NCBI RefSeq assembly: GCF_003441595.1
Contig: NZ_CP031848.1
Location: 2,170,001-2,234,000 of the forward strand
From: Marinobacter sp. Arc7-DN-1
GTDB taxonomy: Bacteria; Pseudomonadota; Gammaproteobacteria; Pseudomonadales; Oleiphilaceae
Direction of reading: 5' to 3'
Length of the DNA stretch: 64,000 bases
Shown: in pieces, positions 52,982-61,961 of the stretch
Layout: the number at the start of each line of letters is the position of its first letter
Position numbering within the stretch: position 1 is the stretch's first letter
Position numbers and translations under genes: made by a program
The notes under the pieces: model-generated
What the model was told of the DNA's origin: nothing
Seen by the model: the letters and a program-made list of their open reading frames with translations, nothing else
Database searches by the model: none

Positions 52982-54469
52982 ATGACACCCGATCAATTCG
53001 CCGAGCTCGCCGACGCCGGCTTTAACCGCATCCCCGTGTACCGCGAGGTTCTGGCCGACCTCGACACGCCTCTGAGCACTTATCTCAAACTCGCCAGCGG
53101 GCCCTGTTCCTACCTGTTCGAGTCCGTCCAGGGCGGCGAGAAATGGGGCCGTTACTCCATCATCGGCTTGCCCAGCCATGAGGTGCTGAAGGTGTTTGAC
53201 CACCGGGTCGAGATCAGCCGCGGCGGCGAGATTGTCGAAGCCAAAGAGGTGGACGATCCGCTGGCCTTCGTGGAAGCCTACCAGAGGCGCTTTCACGCTC
53301 CGGATCTGGACGAGCTGCCCCGGTTTAACGGCGGCCTGGTGGGCTACTTCGGCTATGACACCGTGCGCTATATCGAAAAGCGCCTGCGCAAGAGCTGTCC
53401 GCCCGATCAAATCGGTACGCCGGACATCCTGCTGATGGTGTCCAACGAAATCGTGGTATTCGACAACCTGCGCGGCAAGCTGCACCTGATTGTCCACGCC
53501 GATCCGGCTGTTGACGGGGCCTTTACCCAGGCCCAGGCCCGCATTGATGAACTGGAAAACCGCCTGCACCGGCAGACCGCCGATGCCCCCCGCACCCCGG
53601 AACACCTGCGCGGCAAGACCGTGGACGAGAGCGACTTCATCTCCGGCTTCAGCCGGGAGAGATTCGAAGCCGCCGTGGACAAGATCAAGGGCTACGTGCT
53701 CGACGGCGATGTCATGCAGACCGTCATCTCCCAGCGCATGTCGATCCCGTTCGAGGCGCCACCCCTGAACCTGTACCGGTCCCTGCGGGTGCTGAATCCA
53801 TCACCGTACATGTACTTCCTGGATCTGGGAGACTTTCATATAGTCGGCTCATCCCCGGAGATCCTGGCCCGGGTGGAAGACGAGGAAGTCACCGTGCGCC
53901 CCATCGCCGGCACCCGCAAGCGCGGCGCCACCGATGCCGAAGACAAGGCGCTGGAAGCCGAACTGCTGGCCGACCCGAAAGAAATCGCCGAGCACCTGAT
54001 GCTGATTGACCTGGGCCGCAATGACGCCGGCCGGGTCTCGGAAACCGGCACCGTTCGGCTGACCGACAAGATGATTGTCGAACGCTATTCCCACGTCATG
54101 CACATTGTCTCCAACGTGACCGGCCGACTGAAGGACAACACCAGTTGCCTGGACGTGCTACGGGCCACCCTGCCCGCCGGCACTCTCAGCGGCGCACCCA
54201 AAATCCGGGCCATGGAGATCATCGACGAGCTGGAACCGGTCAAACGGGGCGTTTACGGCGGTGCCGTGGGTTACCTGTCCTTCAACGGCAACATGGATAC
54301 GGCGATTGCCATCCGTACCGCCGTGATCAAGGACAACACCCTGCACATCCAGGCCGGTGCCGGCGTGGTGGCCGATTCGGTGCCCCGTCTTGAGTGGAAG
54401 GAAACCATGAACAAGGGCCGTGCGATCTTCCGCGCGGTGGCCATGACCTACAACGATTTCGACCACTGA
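52982..54469 (+). CDS. trpE: anthranilate synthase component I
   Basis: 495 residues from the ATG at 52982 (AGGAAA upstream). Makes anthranilate from chorismate. N-terminal tryptophan-binding region with [17 protein letters not shown], and the chorismate-binding domain with [54 protein letters not shown] and [11 protein letters not shown]. All expected active-site residues are present, and the feedback site looks intact. Followed by its glutaminase subunit trpG. Confidence 0.96.
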   Translation: MTPDQFAELADAGFNRIPVYREVLADLDTPLSTYLKLASGPCSYLFESVQGGEKWGRYSIIGLPSHEVLKVFDHRVEISRGGEIVEAKEVDDPLAFVEAYQRRFHAPDLDELPRFNGGLVGYFGYDTVRYIEKRLRKSCPPDQIGTPDILLMVSNEIVVFDNLRGKLHLIVHADPAVDGAFTQAQARIDELENRLHRQTADAPRTPEHLRGKTVDESDFISGFSRERFEAAVDKIKGYVLDGDVMQTVISQRMSIPFEAPPLNLYRSLRVLNPSPYMYFLDLGDFHIVGSSPEILARVEDEEVTVRPIAGTRKRGATDAEDKALEAELLADPKEIAEHLMLIDLGRNDAGRVSETGTVRLTDKMIVERYSHVMHIVSNVTGRLKDNTSCLDVLRATLPAGTLSGAPKIRAMEIIDELEPVKRGVYGGAVGYLSFNGNMDTAIAIRTAVIKDNTLHIQAGAGVVADSVPRLEWKETMNKGRAIFRAVAMTYNDFDH

Positions 54470-54485
54470 GGCGGAGGAACGGATT

Positions 54486-55067
54486 ATGTTGCTGATGATC
54501 GATAACTACGATTCCTTCACCTACAACGTAGTGCAGTATCTGGCGGAACTGGGCGCGGACGTTCAGGTGCACCGCAACGATGAAATCACCGTTGAGGAAA
54601 TCGAGGCCCTGAACCCGGAGCGCCTGGTGATTTCCCCGGGCCCCTGCACGCCCAACGAGGCGGGCCTCTCCATGGACGCCATCCGGCACTTTGCCGGCAA
54701 GCTGCCGATCCTGGGCATCTGCCTGGGCCACCAGGCCATTGGCCAGGTCTATGGCGGCGACATTATCCGCGCCGGGCGCGTGATGCATGGCAAGGTCTCC
54801 CCGGTGTTCCACAAGGATACCGGCGTGTTCCGTGGCCTGAGCAACCCACTGCAGGCGACCCGTTACCACAGCCTGGTGATCGACAAGACCACCCTGCCCG
54901 ACTGCCTGGAAGTGACCGCCTGGACCCGCAACGACGACGGCTCCATCGAGGAAATCATGGGGGTGCGCCACAAGACGTTGCCGATCGAGGGCGTGCAGTT
55001 CCACCCGGAGTCTATTATGACGGAACAGGGTCACGAACTGCTGCGCAACTTTCTGAGAACACACTAA
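54486..55067 (+). CDS. trpG: anthranilate synthase component II (glutaminase)
   Basis: 193 residues, class I glutamine amidotransferase. [19 protein letters not shown] at the N-terminus, oxyanion [10 protein letters not shown], catalytic Cys in [11 protein letters not shown], and the His-Glu pair in [10 protein letters not shown]. Supplies ammonia to TrpE. GGAGG ribosome site with eight-base spacing. trpD follows 11 bases later. In relatives this subunit often serves folate synthesis (pabA) as well. Confidence 0.96.
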   Translation: MLLMIDNYDSFTYNVVQYLAELGADVQVHRNDEITVEEIEALNPERLVISPGPCTPNEAGLSMDAIRHFAGKLPILGICLGHQAIGQVYGGDIIRAGRVMHGKVSPVFHKDTGVFRGLSNPLQATRYHSLVIDKTTLPDCLEVTAWTRNDDGSIEEIMGVRHKTLPIEGVQFHPESIMTEQGHELLRNFLRTH

Positions 55068-55078
55068 GAGGCCGACAC

Positions 55079-56107
55079 ATGGACATGAAAGAAGCTCTCA
55101 ACCGCATTGCCTCCAACCTGGACCTGTCCCGGGAGGAAATGAAGGACGTGATGCGCATCGTCATGAACGGCGAAGCGACGGACGCCCAGATCGGTGCGTT
55201 TCTCATGGGTTTGCGCCTGAAAAGCGAAACCATCGATGAAATCACCGGCGCGACCGAGGTGATGCGCGAGCTGGCCACCAGGGTCACCGTGGACGCCGAG
55301 CCGCTGGTGGACATCGTCGGCACCGGCGGCGATGGCGCCAACCTGTTCAATGTCTCCTCTGCCGCATCCTTCGTGGTGGCGGCCGCTGGTGGCTTCGTGG
55401 CCAAGCACGGTAACCGTGCCGTATCCTCGAAAAGTGGCAGCGCGGACCTGCTGGAAAAAGTGGGTATCAACCTCAGCATGAACCCCGAGGAAGTGGCCCG
55501 CTGTGTGGAGCAGATCGGCGTCGGCTTCATGTTCGCCCCGGCCCATCACGGCGCCATGAAATACGCCATCGGTCCCCGTAAGGAGCTGGGCTGTCGCACC
55601 ATCTTCAACATCCTCGGCCCGATGACCAACCCGGCAGGCGTTAAACGCCAGCTGATCGGCGTGTTCACCAAAGAGTTGTGCCGTCCCATGGCTGAAGTTC
55701 TGCAACGACTCGGCGCCGAGCACATCATGGTTGTTCACTCAAAGGATGGCCTGGACGAAATCAGTCTGGCGAGCGCCACCCACGTGGCGGAACTGAAAAA
55801 CGGCGAGATCACCGAATACGACACCACCCCGGAGGACCTGGGCATCAAGAGCCAGTCTCTGGTAGGTTTGACGGTCGACACGGCCGAAGATTCCCTGAAG
55901 CTAATCAAGGCCGCTTTCGGACGTGGTCATGATGAAATGGCCGAAAAAGCACGGGACCTCATTGCCCTGAATGCCGGTGCGGCCATCTATGTCGCAGGCC
56001 TGGCAAGTACAACTAAAGAAGGCGTCGATATGGCCCTCGACGCCATGGGCTCTGGGCTGGCCGCCGGCAAGATGTCGGAGCTGGCTGATTTTTCCCAGTG
56101 TTTTTGA
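55079..56107 (+). CDS. trpD: anthranilate phosphoribosyltransferase
   Basis: 342 residues. Transfers phosphoribosyl from PRPP to anthranilate. Glycine-rich PRPP loop [37 protein letters not shown], and [20 protein letters not shown]. Complete length for the family. Its stop lies 37 bases before hairpin element C, which separates it from trpC. Confidence 0.96.
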   Translation: MDMKEALNRIASNLDLSREEMKDVMRIVMNGEATDAQIGAFLMGLRLKSETIDEITGATEVMRELATRVTVDAEPLVDIVGTGGDGANLFNVSSAASFVVAAAGGFVAKHGNRAVSSKSGSADLLEKVGINLSMNPEEVARCVEQIGVGFMFAPAHHGAMKYAIGPRKELGCRTIFNILGPMTNPAGVKRQLIGVFTKELCRPMAEVLQRLGAEHIMVVHSKDGLDEISLASATHVAELKNGEITEYDTTPEDLGIKSQSLVGLTVDTAEDSLKLIKAAFGRGHDEMAEKARDLIALNAGAAIYVAGLASTTKEGVDMALDAMGSGLAAGKMSELADFSQCF

Positions 56108-56144
56108 GGGCCAGAAATTCCGAAAGGATCTGACCAAGTTTGAC

Positions 56145-56256
56145 GAGCCGGTGCTGGGGGCCTTTCCAAAACTGTCGGTAGCCATGGATGGCTACCGCCA
56201 AGCCCTACAGGGACGTACTTGCGGGCGTGTTTTGGAAAGGCCCCCAGCACCGGCTC
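56145..56256 (+). repeat. long-armed hairpin element, copy C, inside the trp operon
   Basis: Perfect 28-base inverted arms (56145-56172 and 56229-56256) around a 56-base core. The core carries CGGTAGCCAT-GG-ATGGCTACCG, a perfect ten-base inner hairpin, and CAAG...TAC-AGGGAC-GTA-CTTG, a second one. It lies between the trpD stop and the trpC start, so it would be part of the polycistronic mRNA. Confidence 0.9.
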
Positions 56257-56281
56257 CAGCACCCAATTCCGCAGGCATGAG

Positions 56282-57103
56282 ATGACTGACAGACATTTGG
56301 ACAAGACACCCACGATTCTTCTGAATATTGTGGATCGCAAATGGGAAGAAATTGATGAGCGCAAGCCTAAGGTCAGCATCGATGACCTGAAGGCCATGGC
56401 TGGAGACCAGCCGTCTGCAAGGGGCTTCGCAAACGCCCTGCGCACGCGAATTGAATCCAGAACCCCTGCGGTCATCGCCGAAATCAAGAAAGCCTCCCCC
56501 AGCAAGGGCATCCTCCGTGACCCGTTCGAACCGGAAGTCATTGCCGAAAGCTACGAAAAAGGCGGCGCCGCCTGTCTGTCCGTGCTCACCGACAAAGACT
56601 TCTTCCAGGGCCACGAGGGCTACTTGGTTGCCGCCCGCAACGCCTGCAGCCTGCCGGTGATCCGAAAGGACTTCATGGTCGCACCCTATCAGGTGTACGA
56701 AAGCCGGGCCATCGGTGCCGACTGCATCCTGCTGATCGCTGCCTGCCTGACCAAAAGCCAGATGCAGGAACTCGAAGGCATCGCCCACGACATCGGCCTG
56801 GATGTGCTGGTGGAAGTGCACGACGGCGAGGAACTGGACGATGCGCTGACCCTGAAAACACCCCTGGTCGGCATCAACAACCGCAACCTGCACACCTTCG
56901 ACGTGTCTCTGGACACCACCTTCGATCTGCACGAACGGATCTCTCAGGACCGGCTGACCATCACCGAAAGCGGCATTATGACCAGAAATGACGTGGGCGC
57001 CATGACCTCACGAGGCATTTATGGCTTTTTGGTCGGCGAATCGTTTATGCGGGCTGAAGAGCCTGGTCAGAAGTTGCGAGAGCTGTTTTTTCCAGAAGGC
57101 TAA
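56282..57103 (+). CDS. trpC: indole-3-glycerol phosphate synthase
   Basis: 273 residues from the ATG at 56282; the open frame extends upstream only because it crosses hairpin element C. Closes the indole ring in tryptophan synthesis. Motifs are [18 protein letters not shown] (catalytic Lys), [42 protein letters not shown] and [12 protein letters not shown]. Not fused to trpF. Start spacing from an AGG is acceptable. Confidence 0.95.
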   Translation: MTDRHLDKTPTILLNIVDRKWEEIDERKPKVSIDDLKAMAGDQPSARGFANALRTRIESRTPAVIAEIKKASPSKGILRDPFEPEVIAESYEKGGAACLSVLTDKDFFQGHEGYLVAARNACSLPVIRKDFMVAPYQVYESRAIGADCILLIAACLTKSQMQELEGIAHDIGLDVLVEVHDGEELDDALTLKTPLVGINNRNLHTFDVSLDTTFDLHERISQDRLTITESGIMTRNDVGAMTSRGIYGFLVGESFMRAEEPGQKLRELFFPEG

Positions 57104-57116
57104 CTCTCAAGCCTGA

Positions 57117-57227
57117 ACAGGCCAGTGGGTACGACCTGCCAAAATCGTGCGGAGCCATGGATGGCGGAGCCGAGCGTACAGGGACGTATTCACAGCGTAT
57201 TTTGGCAGGTCGTACCCGCTGGCCTGT
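57117..57227 (+). repeat. long-armed hairpin element, copy D
   Basis: Inverted arms of 29 bases (57117-57145 and 57199-57227), one T-G mismatch at 57126. The 53-base core has GCCATGGATGGC and CGTACAGGGACGTA and ends in GCGT like copy C. It lies 14 bases after the trpC stop, between trpC and the convergent DUF4202 gene. Confidence 0.88.
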
Positions 57228-57252
57228 GCACCAAAATATGCAAAAGGCATTA

Positions 57253-57867
57253 TTACCCAGGCTTCGCCAATGCCTCCTGCAAGAGTTCCAGAAGATGGGC
57301 AGGCATTCCCTCAGCCAGCTTCAGCGCCGCCTCATGCCCCCGGGGCGACATCTTGCCCCAGGTCCGGCGCACGATGCGTAACCACTTCTCCCGGTCGTAC
57401 TCCGCTTTCTCCTCATAGAAATCCGCGAAGTACCGCTCGAGGAAAACCATGCAGGCAACATCCTCCAGCAGCTGGGTGTCCTCATCCTGCCTGAGTTCGC
57501 GCTTGGTGAGAATCGTCTCCACCCGCTCGCATTCATCCGCAGGGTAGCCACAGTCCGCCATAATCTCCGCCGCCCGCCGGCCATGCATCCGGCCGCAGGC
57601 CTGGCGCCATTGATAGTAGGCCTTGCGGCCCTCCGGATAATCCTTGCGGGGCATCGTCCAGCGCTCGATGTGCTGGGCCCGGCAGGCGATCTGCATGCGC
57701 TCGGAGGGTTCGGCCTCCAGCTCGAACAGCCAGCGCGTCATGTGCAGGCTGTAGGCATATTCCTTGGGCAGACGCTCATCGCCAAACTGCTCCCGGTTCG
57801 GGTCCGCCTGGTTTGCCTGGTCGATGGCTTTAAGCGCGCATTGAAGACGTGAATCCTGGCCTGTCAT
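57253..57867 (-). CDS. DUF4202 family protein
   Basis: 204 residues, soluble and helical, with many charged residues. Conserved stretches KEYAYSLHMTRWLFELEAEP, RAQHIERWTMPRKDYPEGRK and DVACMVFLERYFADF match DUF4202. The His/Asp positions (SLHM, AQHIERW, LLEDVACM) recall an HD-type metal-binding helical fold, but activity is not established. Convergent with trpC. Confidence 0.8.
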   Translation of the reverse strand: MTGQDSRLQCALKAIDQANQADPNREQFGDERLPKEYAYSLHMTRWLFELEAEPSERMQIACRAQHIERWTMPRKDYPEGRKAYYQWRQACGRMHGRRAAEIMADCGYPADECERVETILTKRELRQDEDTQLLEDVACMVFLERYFADFYEEKAEYDREKWLRIVRRTWGKMSPRGHEAALKLAEGMPAHLLELLQEALAKPG

Positions 57868-57966
57868 TATCCTTCCTGAACTTTGTACGGTTTATCGGGT
57901 GACCATGTTGGGCGTGCTTCACCAGCGCTTCGGCACGCCGACAGTGAGCCCTGTGAAGCCGGGGGC

Positions 57967-58584
57967 TCAGGCCTGGGCAGAAGGACGCGCCTTGATGCGG
58001 TCATACCAGGCCTGGAGGTTGGCCTGCTCCGGCTTGATACGAATGTTCACCACCCGGGCAAAGGCGAGGGCGGTGAAGGCGTTGATATCCGCAGCCGTGA
58101 ACCGGCCAAGGCAGATGTATTCCTTGTCCGCCAGGTGCTTATCCAGAAAATGCATGAACTTCTCCACGCTCCTGCCGCATTCCTCGCCCCATTCCTTGAC
58201 CGGGTTCATCCGGTCCTTGAAGTAGCCGGTGGTGTGCTGGAAACACATGGCGGTGGGCATGAAAAAGTAATATTCGATCCAGCGCAGCCACTGCTCAAGC
58301 TGCGCCTTTTCCAGCGGGGTGTCGCCCAGCAGGCTGGGCGTATCCGGATAGCTCTCTTCGAAGTAGCGGCAGATCGCCATGGTTTCGGCAATGCAGGTGC
58401 CATCGTCCAGCTCCATCACCGGCACTTTTTTCATGGGATTGCGGGCGACATATTCGGGTGTCAGGTTTTCACCCTTCTGCAGGTCGATCTCGATGAATTC
58501 CGCCTTGTCGAGCAGGCCTTTTTCGGCCATGAACATACGCACGCGGCGGGGATTGGGGGCGGTCTTGGTCTCGAAGATTTTCAT
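57967..58584 (-). CDS. glutathione S-transferase family protein
   Basis: 205 residues. N-terminal thioredoxin-like domain (MKIFETKTAPNPRRVRMFMA, with PVMELDDGTCIAETMAICRY, whose Glu-Thr binds glutathione) and a helical C-terminal domain (ICLGRFTAADINAFTALAFA, the N-capping box region). Cytoplasmic detoxification by glutathione conjugation is likely. The substrate is unknown. Confidence 0.87.
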   Translation of the reverse strand: MKIFETKTAPNPRRVRMFMAEKGLLDKAEFIEIDLQKGENLTPEYVARNPMKKVPVMELDDGTCIAETMAICRYFEESYPDTPSLLGDTPLEKAQLEQWLRWIEYYFFMPTAMCFQHTTGYFKDRMNPVKEWGEECGRSVEKFMHFLDKHLADKEYICLGRFTAADINAFTALAFARVVNIRIKPEQANLQAWYDRIKARPSAQA

Positions 58585-58634
58585 TGTTATCGGCTCCGTT
58601 CCTGATGATGTCTGGCGGTGTAAAAGGTCAAAAG

Positions 58635-58674
58635 CGAAAGACTGACCGGAAAGACGAAAGACTGACCGGAAAGA
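58635..58674. repeat. perfect 20-bp tandem duplication
   Basis: CGAAAGACTGACCGGAAAGA occurs twice without a gap in the short region between the GST gene and the alpha/beta hydrolase gene. It looks like a recent slippage duplication. No other repeats of the unit are seen in the window. Confidence 0.85.
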
Positions 58675-58697
58675 AGAGTTGCGTCAAGCAACCAATG

Positions 58698-59432
58698 CTA
58701 TCGGTACAACCAGTTGCGAACCTGCCGGATGATCCACTCCGGCTCATCCAGTGGCAGGTCATGGCCGGCATCGGGGTGCAGTTTCAATGTCCATTGCCAG
58801 CGTTCTTCCAGGGCAGCACTGCAACGCCAGTGAACAATGCGGTCACCACGGCTGGCCAGCAACAGGGCATCCGGCAGGGGGCGCTTCTGCCCCGGCAGGT
58901 ACCGCGCAGCCGCAGCCAGCTGGTTCACGGCATTGCGGGTGCTGACCGGGCGCTGGCGCTGGATGCTATACCACTGTTTCGCCAGGGACAACGGAACCTC
59001 ATGATTGCAGGTAAGCCTGAGGATGTCCCGCTCCCGGTCAAACAGTTCCTTGCGGCCCAACAACCTTAGAATCCGGAGCCAGGCCCCTGGACGCATCCGT
59101 TGCCACGTCGGGCTGAAGCCGGAACTGGTGTTGATCAGGATCAGATTCTGAATTTCACCTTCGGAGACGTTCTGGGCCCAGTCCAGAGCAACCATCCCTC
59201 CCATGGAGAGCGCCAGCAGACTGAATGGCTTGGGAATATGACTTACCTGCTCACGCACTTTCTCACGAATACCGGCCACGGAGGCCGGACTGGGATCCCG
59301 ATAGTGCACACCCGTACCAGGCAGATCGACGGTGTGAAAGTGGTGGTCCGGAAACGTTTCCTGCAGGCGGGCCGGAAAGCCTCCCCAGTGCGCCCGCTCC
59401 CGTGTCAGACCCCGCAACAGAATCCAGTGCAT
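58698..59432 (-). CDS. alpha/beta hydrolase
   Basis: 244 residues. The N-terminal strand WILLRGLTRERAHW, nucleophile elbow LLALSMGGMVAL (Ser in S-M-G-G), acid in LLASRGDRIVH and catalytic His in PDAGHDLPLDEP complete a standard triad. The size and SMGG elbow resemble BioH or esterases, but no biotin genes are adjacent, so the substrate stays open. No signal peptide. Confidence 0.85.
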   Translation of the reverse strand: MHWILLRGLTRERAHWGGFPARLQETFPDHHFHTVDLPGTGVHYRDPSPASVAGIREKVREQVSHIPKPFSLLALSMGGMVALDWAQNVSEGEIQNLILINTSSGFSPTWQRMRPGAWLRILRLLGRKELFDRERDILRLTCNHEVPLSLAKQWYSIQRQRPVSTRNAVNQLAAAARYLPGQKRPLPDALLLASRGDRIVHWRCSAALEERWQWTLKLHPDAGHDLPLDEPEWIIRQVRNWLYR

Positions 59433-59849
59433 GCTATTGAGAATCCCGATACCAGTGCATGATGGCGGCCTCTCTCAGCATGGACTCCTCTTCCCGGGCC
59501 GGCAACCAGTTTTCGTGGCAGGAAAACGCCGGCATTTTCACGGTTCACCTATTTGTAGAAGTAATCCCACAAATGATTGCTACAACTTGTTGACGGTCCG
59601 CCGGGAGGCAGAACATGTCTCCGGTAAAGACGGATTCAGAATACGCCCTTGTAACTGAGCTGAGGTTCGTTATCCTTATATTTACGTATTAACCGAGACT
59701 CACTGATTTGTTCGACCATAACAACGACAATAAAACTGCTGTTTTCCCGATCCTTGCGGATCGCGGCCCCCTTATATCGGAACCTGTATCGGAAATAGCA
59801 CCGACAACACCCTCAAAGAATCACAAACCCTGAAAAAGGAGAAGTGACT
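59433..59849. other. long intergenic region before the betaine importer
   Basis: 417 bases between divergent genes. It contains a short open frame with a good ribosome site (59615-59692), AT-rich stretches around 59668-59692 and 59717-59745 that may hold promoters, and AAGGAG just before the binding-protein start. No repeats or RNA genes are recognised. Confidence 0.4.
59615..59692 (+). CDS. possible 25-residue small protein
   Basis: MSPVKTDSEYALVTELRF is followed by a short hydrophobic end (VILIFTY) and TAA. GGGAGG stands at ideal spacing before the ATG, which is the main support. It lies 158 bases upstream of the betaine-binding protein gene. It is not similar to any leader peptide I know, and chance is possible. 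Confidence 0.25.
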   Translation: MSPVKTDSEYALVTELRFVILIFTY

Positions 59850-60818
59850 ATGCGAAAGCTTACGTCTGCTGCAATACTTTGCGCGCTTTCAATACCCGCC
59901 ATGGCCCAGGCCGATTGCGGCGAGGTATCCATCACCGAGATGAGCTGGGCTTCCAATACGGTCGTTACCAACGTGGCCAAATTCATTATGGAGCAGGGTT
60001 ACGGCTGCGACGTGACTATTGTTCCATCCGACACCGTGCCCGCGGTGACCTCGGTTGCCGAAAATGGCGAACCGGACATTGTTACCGAGCTGTGGCTGAA
60101 CTCGGCGGGCGAAGCCTACCTGCGCCTGGAAGAACAGGGCAAGGTAGAGCGGCTCGGCAAGGTGCTGGATCCAGGCGGCATTGAAGGCTGGTGGATTCCG
60201 ACCTACCTCGCGGAAAAGAACCCCGAACTCACCACCATCGAAGGCGTGATGGCCAATCCGGAACTGGTGGGAGGCACATTCAACAACTGTCCGGACGGCT
60301 GGGGCTGCCGGGTTGTCAGCGATAACCTGATTCGGGCGCTGGACCTGAAAGGGTCCGGCATCAAAGTCTTTAACCACGGTTCTGGTGAAACTCTGGCGTC
60401 TTCCATGGCGTCGGCCGTACAGAAGAAAGAGCCCTGGTTCGGCTACTATTGGGGGCCGACCGTGCCTCTGGGCAAGTACGACATGACCCGGGTTGAGCTG
60501 GGCGAATACAAGCCCGAAGTGCACACGAAAAACCAGACCGCCAATGCGAAAAATCCGGGCGTTTCCGAATTCCCGGCAGCGACCGTCCTGACGTCGGTAA
60601 CCAAGGATTTCAAAGAGCGTGAACCGGACGTTGCCGAGATGCTCAGCAAGCTGACGTTCAAAACCTCCACCATGAGCTCGGTTCTGGCATGGATGGACGC
60701 CAACAATGCCTCTGGTGAGGAGGCTGCTGTGTATTATCTCAGCAACAACAGTGACGAATGGTCAACCTGGCTGAACGACTCGGCCAGACAACGGCTGGCT
60801 AAGATTCTCAACAACTGA
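59850..60818 (+). CDS. ABC substrate-binding protein for quaternary amines (ProX/OpuAC type)
   Basis: 322 residues from the ATG at 59850, with AAGGAG eight bases before; a GTG at 59844 is less likely. Signal peptide ending near MAQA. VSITEMSWASNTVVTNVAKF, EPDIVTELWLNS and EPWFGYYWGPTVPLGKYDM contain the Trp/Tyr positions that cage the trimethylammonium group in this family. It probably brings in glycine betaine, choline or a related osmoprotectant, useful in seawater. Two genes for the permease and ATPase follow, after a hairpin. Confidence 0.9.
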   Translation: MRKLTSAAILCALSIPAMAQADCGEVSITEMSWASNTVVTNVAKFIMEQGYGCDVTIVPSDTVPAVTSVAENGEPDIVTELWLNSAGEAYLRLEEQGKVERLGKVLDPGGIEGWWIPTYLAEKNPELTTIEGVMANPELVGGTFNNCPDGWGCRVVSDNLIRALDLKGSGIKVFNHGSGETLASSMASAVQKKEPWFGYYWGPTVPLGKYDMTRVELGEYKPEVHTKNQTANAKNPGVSEFPAATVLTSVTKDFKEREPDVAEMLSKLTFKTSTMSSVLAWMDANNASGEEAAVYYLSNNSDEWSTWLNDSARQRLAKILNN

Positions 60819-60830
60819 TCAACCTGCCCC

Positions 60831-60862
60831 GCCCGGGACATCTTCCCTGACATGTCCCGGGC
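60831..60862 (+). terminator. hairpin between binding-protein and permease genes
   Basis: GCCCGGGACAT and ATGTCCCGGGC form a perfect 11-base stem with a ten-base loop, 13 bases after the stop. Only three T follow, so partial termination or mRNA 3' protection is more likely than full stop. Confidence 0.6.
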
Positions 60863-60916
60863 AGTTTCCCGAGAACCGATCTGATTTCAGACGCGCGCAG
60901 GAGAGACTGACCGCCC

Positions 60917-61951
60917 ATGGCAACCTACGATTCCCTGTTTTCATCATTAGGCCTAAAAAAATGGTGCTCGGAAGGCACAAACAACGGCCCCATGTCGATG
61001 GCCGATTTGCTGAACAAAACCAGGGGAGAAAGCGCCGAACCAACATCGCTTTGGGAACTGCCGTTCCCATCCATGGATGCACTGAACGAGTCCTGTTCCG
61101 CCTTCCCCCAATCCCGGGAACTGACCAAGGGGCTTGAGCAGGGTTTTCTGGCGGTGAAGGACAGCCTAAGCCTGGTGCTCGACCCACTGACCCAGCCACT
61201 CAGCTGGTTCCTCGATGGCGCGCTTTACGCCATGCTCAGCACGCCCTGGTGGATTATTATTCCACTGTTGCTGGCGGTTGTTTATGTGGTGACCAAATCC
61301 TGGAAGTTGATGCTTTTTGTCGGGGGCAGCATCGTGCTTCTGGCGTTTATTGATCATTACGACTACGCCATGCAAACCCTGGCGATTATTCTTGTCAGCG
61401 CTTTTCTCTGTGTGCTGCTCGGGGTGCCGGTCGGCATTGCCATGGCCCGAAGCAATACACTCCAGCGACTGATCATACCGGTGCTGGACATGCTGCAGAC
61501 GCTGCCGCCATTCGTGTACCTGATCCCACTGATTTTCCTGTTCAGTGTCACCGAATCAAAACTCTACGGCATCGCGATCATCCTCTACGCCATCGTTCCC
61601 GTGATCCGGCTGACCAATCTCGGTATACGGCTGGTTGATAAGGACGTCATTGAAGCTGCCGACGCCTTCGGCATGACGCCCCGACAAAAGCTCTACAAGG
61701 TCCAGATTCCGCTGGCCCTGCCCAACATCATGGCGGGTGTGAACCAGACCATCATGATGAGCCTTGCCATGGTTGTTATCGCCTCCCTGGTGTCCGCGCC
61801 CGGGCTTGGGGTGCTGGTTCTGCGTGGCATACGTAATCTGGAACTGGGCGTTGGTCTGGTATCCGGCCTGGGCATCGTGATCCTGGCGGTCATTCTCGAC
61901 CGGGTAACCAAGGCATCACTGGCACGTATCAACGTTTCGCAGAAGCAGTGA
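60917..61951 (+). CDS. ABC permease for quaternary amines (ProW type)
   Basis: 344 residues. A soluble N-terminal stretch of about 90 residues, unusual in length and without a known domain, then six or seven membrane segments and the cytoplasmic EAA loop EAADAFGMTPRQKLYKVQIP that contacts the ATPase. LPPFVYLIPLIFLFSV is conserved in ProW/OpuAB permeases. Second gene of the importer operon. AGGAG lies 12 bases before the ATG. Confidence 0.9.
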   Translation: MATYDSLFSSLGLKKWCSEGTNNGPMSMADLLNKTRGESAEPTSLWELPFPSMDALNESCSAFPQSRELTKGLEQGFLAVKDSLSLVLDPLTQPLSWFLDGALYAMLSTPWWIIIPLLLAVVYVVTKSWKLMLFVGGSIVLLAFIDHYDYAMQTLAIILVSAFLCVLLGVPVGIAMARSNTLQRLIIPVLDMLQTLPPFVYLIPLIFLFSVTESKLYGIAIILYAIVPVIRLTNLGIRLVDKDVIEAADAFGMTPRQKLYKVQIPLALPNIMAGVNQTIMMSLAMVVIASLVSAPGLGVLVLRGIRNLELGVGLVSGLGIVILAVILDRVTKASLARINVSQKQ

Positions 61952-61961
61952 GGAAAGACCC

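Noticed and set aside
56219..56281. N-terminal extension of TrpC from an upstream start
   Set aside because: The extension is translated from the right arm of hairpin element C. TrpC homology begins after the ATG at 56282.
38784..57227. Long-armed hairpins as intrinsic terminators
   Set aside because: They lie at 3' ends of genes, but no U run follows the stems and copy C is inside an operon. Terminator function is not excluded but does not explain the related core.
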